Source of the DNA: Fictibacillus gelatini DSM 15865 | Lineage (GTDB): Bacteria > Bacillota > Bacilli > Bacillales > Fictibacillaceae | DNA length: 64,000 nucleotides | Direction of reading: 5' to 3' | Assembly (NCBI RefSeq): GCF_000430745.1 | Contig: NZ_AUMP01000003.1 | Span: forward strand, 309,649 to 373,648 | Shown: piece after piece, positions 1 through 10,968 of the stretch | How the letters are laid out: each line of letters opens with the position of its first letter | How positions within the stretch are numbered: position 1 is the stretch's first letter | The notes under the pieces: model-generated | Told to the model about the DNA's origin: nothing | The model's database searches: none | What the model saw: the letters and a program-made list of their open reading frames with translations, nothing else | Translations under genes and position numbers: made by a program

Positions 1-327
1 AATTTCGAATAATGGTAAGTTCGAATCATCTGCAGCCTTCAACATTGCGGCCGGCAATCCATGCATAAAATGTTTCATTTGGATGCCAAGGCCTGCGCAC
101 CGACGTTTTGCCAATTCGTGGATTAACTCTACCTGGGCGATTTCGTCACTTTTGAACACATACCCGGTTGTTAATACTAGCTCTCCGGATTTTAGCCATG
201 GGAGTACATCGGGAGCATCAAAGCTATTAACAGAATGGATGGGCCGATCAAGACTTTGTTTTCCGGCAACGACATTGCATTGGTTTAACGTCGTAATTTC
301 AAGCGCTTCGGCTAAAGTTATTTTCAA
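1..327 (-). CDS. pucR: PucR-family purine catabolism regulator, N-terminal part (cut by window edge)
   Basis: The minus strand encodes 109 codons that continue past base 1. They match the N-terminal domain of PucR regulators (pattern: alpha-helical start, VVAG...LDRPI..VNSFDAPD..PWLKSGELVLTTGY). A TTG start at 327 is fixed by an in-frame TGA immediately upstream, and an AAAGGA ribosome site lies 12 bases before it. In Bacillus subtilis PucR activates the urate/allantoin genes. Here it is divergent from the purine cluster, which fits control of that cluster. The C-terminal PucR helix-turn-helix is outside the window, so the family call rests on the N-terminal domain and on context. Confidence 0.85.
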   Translation of the reverse strand, partial: MKITLAEALEITTLNQCNVVAGKQSLDRPIHSVNSFDAPDVLPWLKSGELVLTTGYVFKSDEIAQVELIHELAKRRCAGLGIQMKHFMHGLPAAMLKAADDSNLPLFEI

Positions 328-540
328 TCAAGATCACAATCCTTTCGAACACATTAGCGGGTGATTATTCAGATAAGAATTAGGCTAAGTGCACAACGGA
401 ACATTTACACAATTAGTCGGTAGGCACAATGACCGATAGATCAAATTGCTATAGTCTGAAAATAAATAATTTGCTGCCTTTATTTTACGGTAAAAAAGGC
501 AAGATTAAAAGAATCTTTTATGTAAGAGGAGGATACTAAA
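328..540. promoter_or_regulatory. Divergent pucR / fetA intergenic control region
   Basis: This gene-free spacer between divergent genes holds an inverted repeat TCGGT (417-421) / ACCGA (432-436). Overlapping it is the 10-mer AATGACCGAT (428-437), which recurs exactly at 3466-3475 before uraD. The word GCACAA also appears at 391-396. A ribosome site GAGGAGG precedes the GTG start at 541. No strong sigma-A promoter stood out. Which regulator binds is inference; PucR is the obvious candidate. Confidence 0.4.
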
Positions 541-1293
541 GTGAAGATTCTTCATGTAGAACGGCTTTCAAAATGTGCATCAGCAAATGAATCGATTATT
601 TCAGATGTCACGGTATCGGTTGAAGAGCCTTCTATTATTCATATTTTAGGAGGTTCAGGTGCAGGAAAGAGCACCTTTTTGCGCATTCTTGGATTGCTTG
701 ACCATCCTGATAGAGGGCAAATCTATTATCGAGGAAAACAAGCGAAGGAGTGGCTGGCGGCCGAATGGAGGAGACATGTAGCTTATTGTGCTCAACTGCC
801 GGTCATGCTTCCTGGAACAGTTGAGGATAATCTCCGTATTGTCAGCCGCCTTCATCATCTTTCATTTGATCCCAATGAAGTGAAACATTTATTGGAGCTT
901 GTCGGACTTTCTTATCTTGATTGGAATAAACCTGCATTTGCTTTATCAGGAGGCGAAAAACAACGAGTGGCGTTAGTACGAACCATTTTAATGCGACCGG
1001 AGATTCTATTAGTTGATGAAGTAACGTCTTCTTTAGATATTAATTCTTGCCAGATGGTCAAGAACTTTATAAAACGATTTCATCAAGAAGAAGGAGGAAC
1101 GGTCATCTGGGTGACACATGATCTCGAACAGGCAAAAGACATCGGGCATCGGGTCTGGTTTTTCGCGAACGGGAGACTGCTTGAAAATATATGCACACCC
1201 TCTTTTTTTCATCATCCGAAAACAGAAGAAGCAAAGTCATTTATTAGTTGCCGGACAAGCCAAAAAAACGGTAATGAAGGGGTGTTCGTCTAA
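541..1293 (+). CDS. fetA: ABC transporter ATP-binding protein, FetA/YjkB-like iron exporter ATPase
   Basis: This 250-residue cytoplasmic ATPase has Walker A GGSGAGKST (near residue 39), signature LSGGEKQRVAL (near 140), Walker B ILLVDEV and the switch histidine in WVTHD. Its stop overlaps the ATG of the next gene (TAATG), so the two are translationally coupled. The partner is a UPF0014/FetB membrane protein, and the pair matches E. coli FetAB, an exporter that lowers cellular iron and protects from H2O2. GTG start behind AAGAGGAGG. Its place beside a uricase operon suggests a role in limiting Fenton chemistry. The exact substrate is not proven by sequence. Confidence 0.85.
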   Translation: MKILHVERLSKCASANESIISDVTVSVEEPSIIHILGGSGAGKSTFLRILGLLDHPDRGQIYYRGKQAKEWLAAEWRRHVAYCAQLPVMLPGTVEDNLRIVSRLHHLSFDPNEVKHLLELVGLSYLDWNKPAFALSGGEKQRVALVRTILMRPEILLVDEVTSSLDINSCQMVKNFIKRFHQEEGGTVIWVTHDLEQAKDIGHRVWFFANGRLLENICTPSFFHHPKTEEAKSFISCRTSQKNGNEGVFV

Positions 1294-2051
1294 TGTCAAA
1301 TTTAGCCCTGTTTTCGACACTCGTTTTCATTGTTATAACAATAGCAGTCTCCTTTTGGCAAAAGTTGGGCCTGGAAAAAGATCTAGCTGTCAATACGGCA
1401 AGATCGGCTGTTCAATTGTTTTTAATTGGTTATGTACTGCAATATATTTTCCGCGCCGAACAACCTTTCCTCATTCTATTAATGGTTATGATGATGGTAA
1501 GTGTCGCCTCCTGGAATGTGGCGCAAAGAGGAAAGGGATTAAAAGGCATCTGGTGGAGAGCGGCAATTACGATTGCGTTTACAGAACTGGTTACTATTTC
1601 CTTGTTGCTCGGGTTTAAAATCATTGAGCCAGCTTCTCAATCGATCATTCCAATGTGCGGCATGGTTGCGGGCAATTCGATGATCGCAAGCAGTTTGTTT
1701 CTTGCCCAGATGAAACGGGAAGTAGAGGCTTCTAGAGCTGAAATTGAAACGTTATTATCGTTAGGCGCGACAAATAGGCAATCTATCCAGGACGTAATTG
1801 CTAGAGCGGTAAAAGCGAGTATGATACCAAATATCGATAATATGAAAACGGTCGGCTTGGTGATGCTTCCCGGTGTGATGACGGGAATGATTGTGGCCGG
1901 TGCCAATCCGCTCGAAGCGGTTCGTTATCAAATATTAATCATGTTTTTATTTGCAACATCGCCAGCTATCACGAGCATGCTTCTTAGTTTATTAACCTAT
2001 CAACTTTGGTTTACAAAGAATTCTATGTTAAAAGAAAAGCGGGAGTTGTAG
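1293..2051 (+). CDS. fetB: FetB/UPF0014 family ABC transporter permease
   Basis: This 252-residue, strongly hydrophobic protein has about seven predicted membrane segments. It carries the UPF0014 hallmarks: N-terminal NTARSAVQLFLIGYVL, the central MCGMVAGNSM, a cytoplasmic loop with ETLLSLGAT, and LPGVMTGMIVAGANPLEAVRYQ. It is the membrane half of the FetAB-type iron exporter encoded with the upstream ATPase (one-base overlap). The length is normal for the family. It is separated by only 3 bases from the following permease, so all three are probably co-transcribed. Confidence 0.85.
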   Translation: MSNLALFSTLVFIVITIAVSFWQKLGLEKDLAVNTARSAVQLFLIGYVLQYIFRAEQPFLILLMVMMMVSVASWNVAQRGKGLKGIWWRAAITIAFTELVTISLLLGFKIIEPASQSIIPMCGMVAGNSMIASSLFLAQMKREVEASRAEIETLLSLGATNRQSIQDVIARAVKASMIPNIDNMKTVGLVMLPGVMTGMIVAGANPLEAVRYQILIMFLFATSPAITSMLLSLLTYQLWFTKNSMLKEKREL

Positions 2052-2054
2052 TCA

Positions 2055-3381
2055 ATGCAAAACATTAAAAATTATGGAAGAGATGGATTAAAGGTTTTTC
2101 AATGGCTTATTTTTTTATTGGCAAATGGTGTGGCGATTCCTATTGTTGTGGGAAAAATCTTTCATTTACCAATGAATGATATTACAAGCTTGATGCAACG
2201 AACTTTTTTTGTCGTAGGCATTTCTACATTTTTGCAAGGGTATTTTGGCCATCGCATGCCGATCATTGATGGTCCGGCGGGCACATGGCTCGGCGTCTTC
2301 GTTATTATGGCGGATATGGCTGTCCAGAAAGGGCTGCGTTTAGATGATACGTTAATGGTTTTAGAGGGAGGAATGTTTGTCGCCGGATTGTTGCTCATTG
2401 TTTTAGGAATAGCCGGGGTTATTAAACATATTCTTTCTTTTTTTACCCCTTTAGTGACAGGCTGTTTTCTCCTTTTGCTGTCTTTGCAGCTGAGCGGCGT
2501 ATTTATTAAAGGGATGATGAATGTGAGTGGCGTCTCTTGATCAAAGCTCATTCTTCATTTCATTTATCGTATTTCTTCTCATTATTGGTTTATCGATATG
2601 GGGTCGTGGCTGGATGCGAAATTATGCCTTGTTGATTGGGATTACGATTGGCTGGATCGTTTTTTATCTCGCTGGCAAAGGAATAATGCCCACGCTTCCT
2701 CATGCTTTGATCAGCATACCTCATGTCTTTGCCTGGGGAACGCCTTATTTTGACGCGGGGATGACAATATCTTCGATTCTTCTTGCCTTTATGATGGTTT
2801 CGAATCTTGTTGCGAATATATCTGCGATGGCCCATGCAACTTCCAACCAGGAGTTCGGGCAAAACGCCTTTAGCCGTGGCGGGATTATTGGGGGAGTATC
2901 ACAAATTGTTTGTTCACTGTTTTCGATTGTTGGCATTGTGCCATTAAACAGTTCAGTTGGTTTTGTTCGGATGACTGGAGAAAGCAAAATGCGCCCGTTG
3001 TTAATCGCCTCGCTTCTTTTAGCAGTGATTTCTCTTATTCCGGCACTGATCGATTTTCTATCATTGCTCCCTTCGGCTGTCGCGAATGCGGCAATGCTAG
3101 CGACATTTGTCCAATCAGTCGGTGTCGCTTTTCAGTCCATCGCAAAAGAAACACTTGACGAACGCCGTTTGACAATTTTAGGAATAACCCTTCTATTTGG
3201 AGTTGGAGCGATGTTTTTGCCAGCTTCGATTTTTCAGGGGATGCCTTCAGTGGTTCAATATGTTTTTGGAAATGGTCTGCTTGTGGGAACAATCATCGTT
3301 ATTCTCCTTGAAAAAGTTTGGAGGAAAAAAGATAGAAAAATAGCTGAAACGATCGAACGGAACACCTTTCATGTGAGATAA
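2055..3381 (+). pseudogene. NCS2 family purine/xanthine permease, single-base frameshift
   Basis: Two consecutive frames together encode a 441-residue NCS2 (uracil-xanthine permease family) transporter with many membrane helices, which is normal length. The first half runs to the TGA at 2538-2540. The second half reads from about 2527 in the +1 frame and continues the protein (SLDQSSFFISFIVFLLIIGLS). One extra base near 2520-2540 explains the break. The NCS2 signature region (SSVGFVRMTGE) is intact in the second half. Context points to urate, xanthine or allantoin uptake. It may be a true pseudogene or a sequencing error. A second-half start at GTG 2527 has no good ribosome site. Confidence 0.8.
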
Positions 3382-3428
3382 GCCATACGTTTCTGTGAAA
3401 AATGTCGAATTTTCAGATTAGTCAAACT

Positions 3429-3475
3429 GCACAATGAGCTCCTTTCAGAATTGGCCCGGATGTCTAATGACCGAT
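3429..3475. promoter_or_regulatory. Putative operator region upstream of uraD-uox-uraH
   Basis: The 194-base gap before uraD repeats words seen before fetA: GCACAATGA (3429-3437; compare the sequence around 425-431) and the exact 10-mer AATGACCGAT (3466-3475; also 428-437). Sharing between two promoters of the same pathway suggests a common activator such as PucR. I found no published consensus match that settles this. Confidence 0.35.
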
Positions 3476-3575
3476 TTCGCATTTCGAATTAGAATTAAAT
3501 CAATCTTCATCCTCTAGGAAGGGGTTGATCGTCTAGAACATTGAAGGTGAGTAATGAAAGGAAGGAAGGATTCGA

Positions 3576-4085
3576 TTGATTTCAACAAAGCTAAAGATTG
3601 AAACGATTAATCAGATGGACAAAAATTCTTTTACGGAGACACTCGGCTGGATCTTTGAACATTCACCGTGGGTTGCAGAACGAACATGGAGCAAGAAACC
3701 GTTTGCTTCCATTTCCGATCTTCATCAAGTGATGAAACACATCGTGAATGAAAGCACAACAGAAGAAAAGCTTGCTTTAGTTCGTGCCCACCCTGTCCTG
3801 GCCACACGTCAAAGAATGGCTGAAGCTTCGGTAGAGGAGCAGTCCGGCGCAGGCTTAAACCAACTTTCAAAAGAGGAGTTTGAAGATTTTCAACAATTAA
3901 ATCAAGCTTACTTCGACAAATTTCAGTTTCCATTTATTATGGCAGTGAAGGGGCAAAACAAGGATACCATTCGAGCGGCCATGAGGGAACGACTTCAATT
4001 ATCACCCGAGAAAGAGCTTGAGGAAGCCCTGCAGCAAATTTATAAAATTGCACGCTTTCGCTTAGAAGATTTAATAATCGAATAG
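3576..4085 (+). CDS. uraD: 2-oxo-4-hydroxy-4-carboxy-5-ureidoimidazoline (OHCU) decarboxylase
   Basis: This 169-residue cytoplasmic enzyme converts OHCU to S-allantoin, the last step from urate. It shows the family landmarks: FEHSPWVAERTW near the N-terminus, the catalytic histidine in RAHPVLA, EEQSGAGL, a P-F-I-MAVKG segment, and the arginine in IARFRLEDL near the C-terminus. TTG start behind GGAAGGAAGGA. In B. subtilis this domain is fused to uricase as PucL. Here it ends in TAG and uricase starts seven bases later in the same reading frame, so the two are split by a single in-frame stop. Confidence 0.93.
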   Translation: MISTKLKIETINQMDKNSFTETLGWIFEHSPWVAERTWSKKPFASISDLHQVMKHIVNESTTEEKLALVRAHPVLATRQRMAEASVEEQSGAGLNQLSKEEFEDFQQLNQAYFDKFQFPFIMAVKGQNKDTIRAAMRERLQLSPEKELEEALQQIYKIARFRLEDLIIE

Positions 4086-4091
4086 GAGGAA

Positions 4092-5081
4092 ATGATGATG
4101 AGCGCTAAAGATAGAACAATGTATTACGGTAAAGGTGATGTTTTTGTTTTCCGTACGTATGCAAAGCCACTGCAAGGAGTAAAGCAAATTCCCGAATCTG
4201 ATTTTTCTGAAAAAGAAAACGTGATTTTCGGAATGAATGCGAAAATTTCTCTTAAAGGTCAGGCTTTCTTAACTTCATTTACTGAAGGTGACAACAGCCT
4301 CGTTATCGCAACGGATTCAATGAAAAACTTCATGCTTCGCCATGCAGCCCAATATGAAGGAGCAACGTTAGAAGGTTTTCTCACTTTCGTTTGTGAGCGC
4401 TTTCTAGATACTTACGCTCACCTTGATGCTGTTGAAATCTCAGCTGATGAAATTCCATTCGACAGTGTCAAAGTGCCAAATGGATCTGCGCTGGCTAACA
4501 GCGACCTTGTTTACCGTTCTTCACGAAACGAGTTTGCAACGACGACTGTAGAGGTTGCCCGGACGGAAAAAGGAAAGGAAATCGTAAAACAATCGAGCGG
4601 CGTTTCTGAATTGCATCTTATTAAAGTTAGCGGAAGCTCATTCTATGGCTACATTCATGACGAATATACGACACTTCCTGAAGCAAAAGACCGTCCGCTA
4701 TTCATCTATCTCAATATTAGCTGGAGATATAACGATGTAGAAGATGCAATGGGCAACGACCCTGCCCGTTATGTTGCGGCTGAACAAGTTCGCGATATCG
4801 CCCAATCGGTATTCCATGAGCTTGAAAACCGCTCCATTCAACACCTTATTTGGGAAATCGGACTTCGTGTTCTCGAACGGTTCCCTCAGCTTGCAGAAGT
4901 AGAATTTGAATCCAATAACCGTACGTGGGAAACGGTTGTTGATTCAATTCCAGAATCCAAAGGTCAAGTATACACTGAGCCTCGTCCGCCATATGGATTC
5001 CAACGATTCGTAGTGACTCAAGAGGACCTTGAAAAATCAGGGAAAGCAGCTGGCAATGCTGCATATGCAACAAAAGCATGA
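4092..5081 (+). CDS. uox: Urate oxidase (uricase, factor-independent urate hydroxylase)
   Basis: This 329-residue uricase oxidises urate with O2 to 5-hydroxyisourate and releases H2O2. It carries YGKGDVFVFRTYAKPL at the N-terminus (catalytic lysine), IATDSMKN (catalytic threonine), SSFYGYIHDEYTTLPE, and the conserved internal repeat region. It starts with ATG-ATG-ATG behind AGGAGGA, which overlaps the end of uraD. It overlaps uraH by four bases (ATGA). Length matches stand-alone bacillary uricases. Its H2O2 by-product gives a reason for the peroxide genes that follow. Confidence 0.96.
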   Translation: MMMSAKDRTMYYGKGDVFVFRTYAKPLQGVKQIPESDFSEKENVIFGMNAKISLKGQAFLTSFTEGDNSLVIATDSMKNFMLRHAAQYEGATLEGFLTFVCERFLDTYAHLDAVEISADEIPFDSVKVPNGSALANSDLVYRSSRNEFATTTVEVARTEKGKEIVKQSSGVSELHLIKVSGSSFYGYIHDEYTTLPEAKDRPLFIYLNISWRYNDVEDAMGNDPARYVAAEQVRDIAQSVFHELENRSIQHLIWEIGLRVLERFPQLAEVEFESNNRTWETVVDSIPESKGQVYTEPRPPYGFQRFVVTQEDLEKSGKAAGNAAYATKA

Positions 5082-5437
5082 ACGGACGTTTAACGACTCA
5101 TGTTCTTGATTTAATGAATGGAATCCCTGCCAAAGAACTGAAGGTGGAACTCTGGCAATTAAAAGAAAAGGATATTCGCACATTAATCCGAACAACACAT
5201 ACGAATAGCGACGGCCGGGTCGATTCACCATTGCTCTCCGGTGATGAACTAGAGACCGGTGAATATGAACTTGTATTTTACGTCGGGGACTATTTTGAAA
5301 GGCAAGGCGTTCAGCTGTCTAATCCGCCATTTTTAAATAAAGTTCCGCTCCGCTTTGGCATATCGGATCCAGAGGCTCACTATCACGTTCCATTATTAGT
5401 TGCCCCTGGCGGCTATAGCACATATCGAGGGAGCTAA
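5078..5437 (+). CDS. uraH: 5-hydroxyisourate hydrolase (HIUase)
   Basis: This 119-residue transthyretin-fold enzyme hydrolyses 5-hydroxyisourate to OHCU. It shows the family marks: LTTHVLDLMNGIPA at the N-terminus (catalytic His), the conserved arginine region of the first strand, HYHVPLLVAPGGYSTYRGS at the C-terminus with the diagnostic YRGS ending. It overlaps uox by four bases, so it is the third gene of uraD-uox-uraH. Together the three convert urate to S-allantoin. A strong hairpin terminator follows directly. Confidence 0.95.
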   Translation: MNGRLTTHVLDLMNGIPAKELKVELWQLKEKDIRTLIRTTHTNSDGRVDSPLLSGDELETGEYELVFYVGDYFERQGVQLSNPPFLNKVPLRFGISDPEAHYHVPLLVAPGGYSTYRGS

Positions 5438-5464
5438 GAAAAACGCTAAAGCGTTTTTCTTAGC
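5433..5464 (+). terminator. Terminator after uraH
   Basis: Perfect 14-base arms GCTAAGAAAAACGC (5433-5446) and GCGTTTTTCTTAGC (5451-5464) enclose TAAA. The arm contains the T-run. It overlaps the uraH stop codon and separates the urate operon from tpx. Confidence 0.85.
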
Positions 5465-5529
5465 AAAAGTATAAAAGCTAGATTGGCGGGACTGCCAATC
5501 CATATAACCATTATAAGGAGGTGACGTTA

Positions 5530-6048
5530 ATGACGCAAGAAAGAACAGGTGTTGCGACTTTAGCGGGGAACGCCGTTACGCTAATTGGACCGGAAATTAA
5601 AGCAGGTGATGATGCCCCTGACTTTGAGGTTTTGGCGAATGACCGTTCGAAGGTAACACTTAGCGATACAAACGGTAAAGTACGTTTAATCAGTGTTGTA
5701 CCGTCGTTAGACACTGCAGTATGCGACCAGCAAACGAGACGATTTAATGAAGAAGCAGCACGGCTTGGGGACAATATTGTAGTTTTGACCATTAGCGCCG
5801 ACCTTCCATTTGCTCAAAGCAGATGGTGCGGTGCAGCCGGTATCGAAAACGTACAAACGCTTTCCGACCATTTCAATATGTCTTTCGGAAAGGCTTACGG
5901 AACATATATGAAGGAACATCGGTTAGAATGCCGCGCTTTGTTTGTTGTTGATTCAAATAATGTCGTAACATATGCGGAATACGTTCCCGAAGTAACACAA
6001 CATCCGAATTATGAAGCAGCAATAGAAGCGGCAAAAGCTGCACGCTAG
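5530..6048 (+). CDS. tpx: Thiol peroxidase (Tpx, atypical 2-Cys peroxiredoxin)
   Basis: This 172-residue thioredoxin-fold peroxidase reduces H2O2 and small alkyl peroxides. The peroxidatic cysteine lies in PSLDTAVCDQQTRRFN (about residue 60) and the resolving cysteine in SRWCGAAG (about 94). ATG 5530 is chosen because AAGGAGGTG sits six bases before it; a GTG at 5521 lies inside that ribosome site. It follows uricase across a terminator and precedes hemA with no terminator between them, so tpx-hemA-hemH may be one unit. A small hairpin (GATTGGC/GCCAATC, about 5481-5499) lies in its leader. Confidence 0.93.
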   Translation: MTQERTGVATLAGNAVTLIGPEIKAGDDAPDFEVLANDRSKVTLSDTNGKVRLISVVPSLDTAVCDQQTRRFNEEAARLGDNIVVLTISADLPFAQSRWCGAAGIENVQTLSDHFNMSFGKAYGTYMKEHRLECRALFVVDSNNVVTYAEYVPEVTQHPNYEAAIEAAKAAR

Positions 6049-6122
6049 TTTTATTTTCAATCTTAATGACTGCTACTTTAAACATAAGCAGGTGATGAAT
6101 ATGAAATAATGGGGTGGTAAAT

Positions 6123-7469
6123 GTGCACATCTTAGTAATTGGCTTAAATTATAATACAGCCTCTGTTGAAATTAGGGAGCGCTTTACGTTTACGGATGAA
6201 TCGAAAGCGAAAGCCATTGAACGATTGAAGCGGACAAAGAGTGTGCAAGAAAGCGTCATTATTGGCACATGTAATCGAACGGAAATTTACGCCGTTGTCG
6301 ATCAACTTCATACAGGAAGGCACTATATTAAAGGGTTCCTTTCAGAGTGGTTCGAAATCGATTTATCCGATTTTCAGGTGTGTCTATATATTAAGGAAGA
6401 TTTTGAAGCTGCTCGCCATTTGTTGCGGGTAGCCTGTGGGCTTGACTCAATGGTTCTTGGAGAAACACAAATATTAGGACAGGTGAAAAAATCCTTTTTA
6501 CAAGCCCAACATCTTAAATCGACCGGCACTCTTTTTAACAGGCTGTTTAAACAAGCCATTACTCTGGCAAAACGTGCCCATTCTGAAACAGCAATTGGGA
6601 AACATGCGGTTTCCGTCAGTTATGCGGCTATTGAACTAGGGAAGAAAATTTTTGGCGCTTTTCGAAAAAAGACGGTTGTTATTCTTGGTGCCGGTGAAAT
6701 GGGGGAACTGACGGCGAAGCATCTTTATACAAATGGAGCCGACAAAATTATCGTCGTTAATCGAACATTTGAACGGGCAAAAGCAATTGCCGAAAAATTT
6801 AACGGCGAAGCGTTGACAATGGATCAACTTTCACAATCGTTAATGGAGGCGGATATTATCATCAGCTCTATTGGAAAAGAAGGTTATGTTGTAACAAAAC
6901 AGGAGATTGAGCATCTTTCCAGGAAAAGAAATCATCGCCCTTTATTCATGATTGATATCGCCGTTCCGAGAAACCTCGATCCTGCCATTAATGAGTTAGA
7001 CCATGTATTCCTTTATGATATTGACGATTTAGTTGACATTGTTGAAACAAATCTCCAGGCACGCGCTCAAGAAGCGGAAAAAATCGAAGAAATGGTCTCT
7101 CGCGAACTTGACGCTTTCCAATCGTGGCTAAACACGTTAGGGGTCATTCCGGTCATTTCCGCATTGCGTGAAAAGTCCTTTCTTATCCAGGAAGAGGCCG
7201 TTCGCCATATTGAAAATAAACTACCTGATTTGACGGAAAGAGAGCTAAAAATCATTCGCAAATATTCAAAAATGATTGTGAATCAGATGCTGCACCACCC
7301 CGTTATTAAAATGAAAGAAATGGTTGGTGATCGTAATCGCGATGAGGTTCTTAACCTATTTATCAAAATGTTTGCGTTAGAAGAAGAAATGGCGAAGCAA
7401 AATTATTTAGATGTGTATGAGGCCAGCCGCAGGCAGTCAAAGATGAAAAAAGTCCCCGTTTATTCGTAA
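6123..7469 (+). CDS. hemA: Glutamyl-tRNA reductase
   Basis: This 448-residue NADPH enzyme makes glutamate-1-semialdehyde, the first committed step of haem synthesis. The catalytic cysteine sits in [18 protein letters not shown], followed by [18 protein letters not shown], an NADPH-binding [12 protein letters not shown], and a C-terminal dimerisation helix region. GTG 6123 is preferred because GGGGTGG sits five bases upstream and the B. subtilis protein begins at the matching place; GTG 6114 would lie within the ribosome site. In Bacillus hemA normally heads hemAXCDBL. Here it stands beside hemH and katG, so it is probably a second or relocated copy serving catalase. Confidence 0.92.
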   Translation: MHILVIGLNYNTASVEIRERFTFTDESKAKAIERLKRTKSVQESVIIGTCNRTEIYAVVDQLHTGRHYIKGFLSEWFEIDLSDFQVCLYIKEDFEAARHLLRVACGLDSMVLGETQILGQVKKSFLQAQHLKSTGTLFNRLFKQAITLAKRAHSETAIGKHAVSVSYAAIELGKKIFGAFRKKTVVILGAGEMGELTAKHLYTNGADKIIVVNRTFERAKAIAEKFNGEALTMDQLSQSLMEADIIISSIGKEGYVVTKQEIEHLSRKRNHRPLFMIDIAVPRNLDPAINELDHVFLYDIDDLVDIVETNLQARAQEAEKIEEMVSRELDAFQSWLNTLGVIPVISALREKSFLIQEEAVRHIENKLPDLTERELKIIRKYSKMIVNQMLHHPVIKMKEMVGDRNRDEVLNLFIKMFALEEEMAKQNYLDVYEASRRQSKMKKVPVYS

Positions 7470-7486
7470 GCGGGTGGGAGGTGTCT

Positions 7487-8443
7487 ATGAAGAGAAAATT
7501 AGGCTTACTTGTCATGGCATATGGGACACCAAATAGTATGGATGAAGTAGAATCCTATTACACACATATTCGGCATGGAAGAAAACCGCCCGAAGAGCTT
7601 TTAGATGATTTAAAAAGAAGATATAAAGCGATAGGAGGCATTTCTCCATTAACAAAAATTACGAGAAGCCAGGCTAAACAATTAGAGCTGAAACTCAATT
7701 CATGGTTTGAAGACATACAATTTGTTTCGTATCTCGGCTTTAAACATGCTTCTCCATTTATTGAAGATGCAGTCAAGCAGATGAAGGATGATGGAATAGA
7801 GGAAGCGATTAGCATTATTTTAGCGCCGCATTACTCGATTTATAGCTTAAAGGCCTACAATGACCGGGTGAAAATCTTCACCGAAAAAATAAACGGTCCG
7901 ATCATTTATCCGATTGACTCCTGGTATGACGAGCCAAAGTTTATTTCATTCTGGGCAAAACAAATTAAAAAAACGATGGTATCGGTTGAGGATTTGTCGA
8001 AAGTTGTAGTTATTTTTTCCGCACATAGCCTTCCGGAAAAAATAATTTTAAATAAAGATCCGTATCCGGAGCAGCTTATCCGAACAGCTGAAATGATCGC
8101 ACAAAAAGCTAATGTGAAACATTATGCGGTTGGCTGGCAGAGCGCGGGTAACACAGGGGAAGCGTGGCTTGGTCCGGATGTACAAGACCTTACGCGCCAA
8201 TTATATGAACGAAACGGATACACTTCTTTTATATATTGTCCTGTCGGCTTTGTTGCTGACCATCTTGAAGTTTTATATGACAACGATTTTGAATGCAAAG
8301 CTGTAACAGAAGAATTAGGCGTTCGCTATTACCGGCCTAAGATGCCGAATACGAATCCGATCTTTATTGAAGGACTTGCGTCCGTTGTTGCAAAAAAAGC
8401 GAGAACACTTGAAAACGAAAAGGTTATCTTGATCCATTCATGA
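7487..8443 (+). CDS. hemH: Ferrochelatase (coproporphyrin ferrochelatase type)
   Basis: This 318-residue enzyme inserts ferrous iron into coproporphyrin III in the Gram-positive haem route. It closely follows B. subtilis Hem[24 protein letters not shown], the catalytic histidine in [32 protein letters not shown], and the metal-binding [13 protein letters not shown] 7487 follows GGGAGGTG closely; GTG 7481 is inside that site. It lies 17 bases after hemA and 145 before katG. The arrangement fits haem supply for KatG, though the regulon link is inference. Confidence 0.93.
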   Translation: MKRKLGLLVMAYGTPNSMDEVESYYTHIRHGRKPPEELLDDLKRRYKAIGGISPLTKITRSQAKQLELKLNSWFEDIQFVSYLGFKHASPFIEDAVKQMKDDGIEEAISIILAPHYSIYSLKAYNDRVKIFTEKINGPIIYPIDSWYDEPKFISFWAKQIKKTMVSVEDLSKVVVIFSAHSLPEKIILNKDPYPEQLIRTAEMIAQKANVKHYAVGWQSAGNTGEAWLGPDVQDLTRQLYERNGYTSFIYCPVGFVADHLEVLYDNDFECKAVTEELGVRYYRPKMPNTNPIFIEGLASVVAKKARTLENEKVILIHS

Positions 8444-8511
8444 TAGAACCAGAGACTATTATTTCAATTTTTATTTAATTAAAATTAATATAATTTAGTA
8501 TTGATTTTTTT

Positions 8512-8528
8512 ATGATAAGTGTTATCAT
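8512..8528. promoter_or_regulatory. Fur/PerR-family operator upstream of katG
   Basis: ATGATAAGTGTTATCAT is a perfect palindrome around 8520. Its core TGATAAG-T-GTTATCA has the 7-1-7 layout of Bacillus Fur/PerR boxes. It differs from the Fur consensus TGATAATNATTATCA at two symmetrical bases and from the PerR consensus TTATAATNATTATAA at four. A TATAAT lies at 8489-8494, so the box would sit just downstream of a start there. The PerR paralogue encoded after katG is the likeliest ligand. Confidence 0.65.
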
Positions 8529-8584
8529 TGTAAGTGATAAATTTAATAAAAAAGCCATTTTCACGTATACAGAAAGGAGAATGA

Positions 8585-10798
<2,214 letters not shown>

Positions 10799-10895
10799 GA
10801 GATTCATATTTTTAGAAAGAAGTTTTAAATTCGTTCCAATCTCATTTATTCTCAAATTATTCTCATTTAATTGTGACAAATTAACACTCTAATTA

Positions 10896-10936
10896 GTAGT
10901 AGAAAAGATCATCAACTTGATGATCTTTTCTACTAC
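10896..10936. terminator. 20-base perfect inverted repeat between katG and perR
   Basis: Arms 10896-10915 and 10917-10936 are exact reverse complements with a one-base spacer (C at 10916). The GATCATCAA/TTGATGATC stem is flanked by AAAA and TTTT, so it can act as a terminator for katG in either direction. Its length and the lack of a long T-tail after it also allow an operator role for perR. Confidence 0.6.
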
Positions 10937-10968
10937 GGAGTGCAAAAACCGAATAAAGAGGTGTTGAA

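Noticed and set aside
83..364. Plus-strand 93-codon frame at the window start
   Set aside because: The minus strand here encodes a clear PucR N-terminal domain; the plus frame has no ribosome site or family match.
2520..2545. Programmed +1 frameshift in the permease gene
   Set aside because: The stop context (TCT TGA) is not the CTT TGA C slip site of prfB, there is no spaced Shine-Dalgarno stimulator, and transporters are not known to use this. An indel is simpler.
10857..10871. PerR box before the PerR-type gene
   Set aside because: The 7-1-7 match is only about nine of fourteen bases and the region is AT-rich, so I mention it but do not list it as a site.
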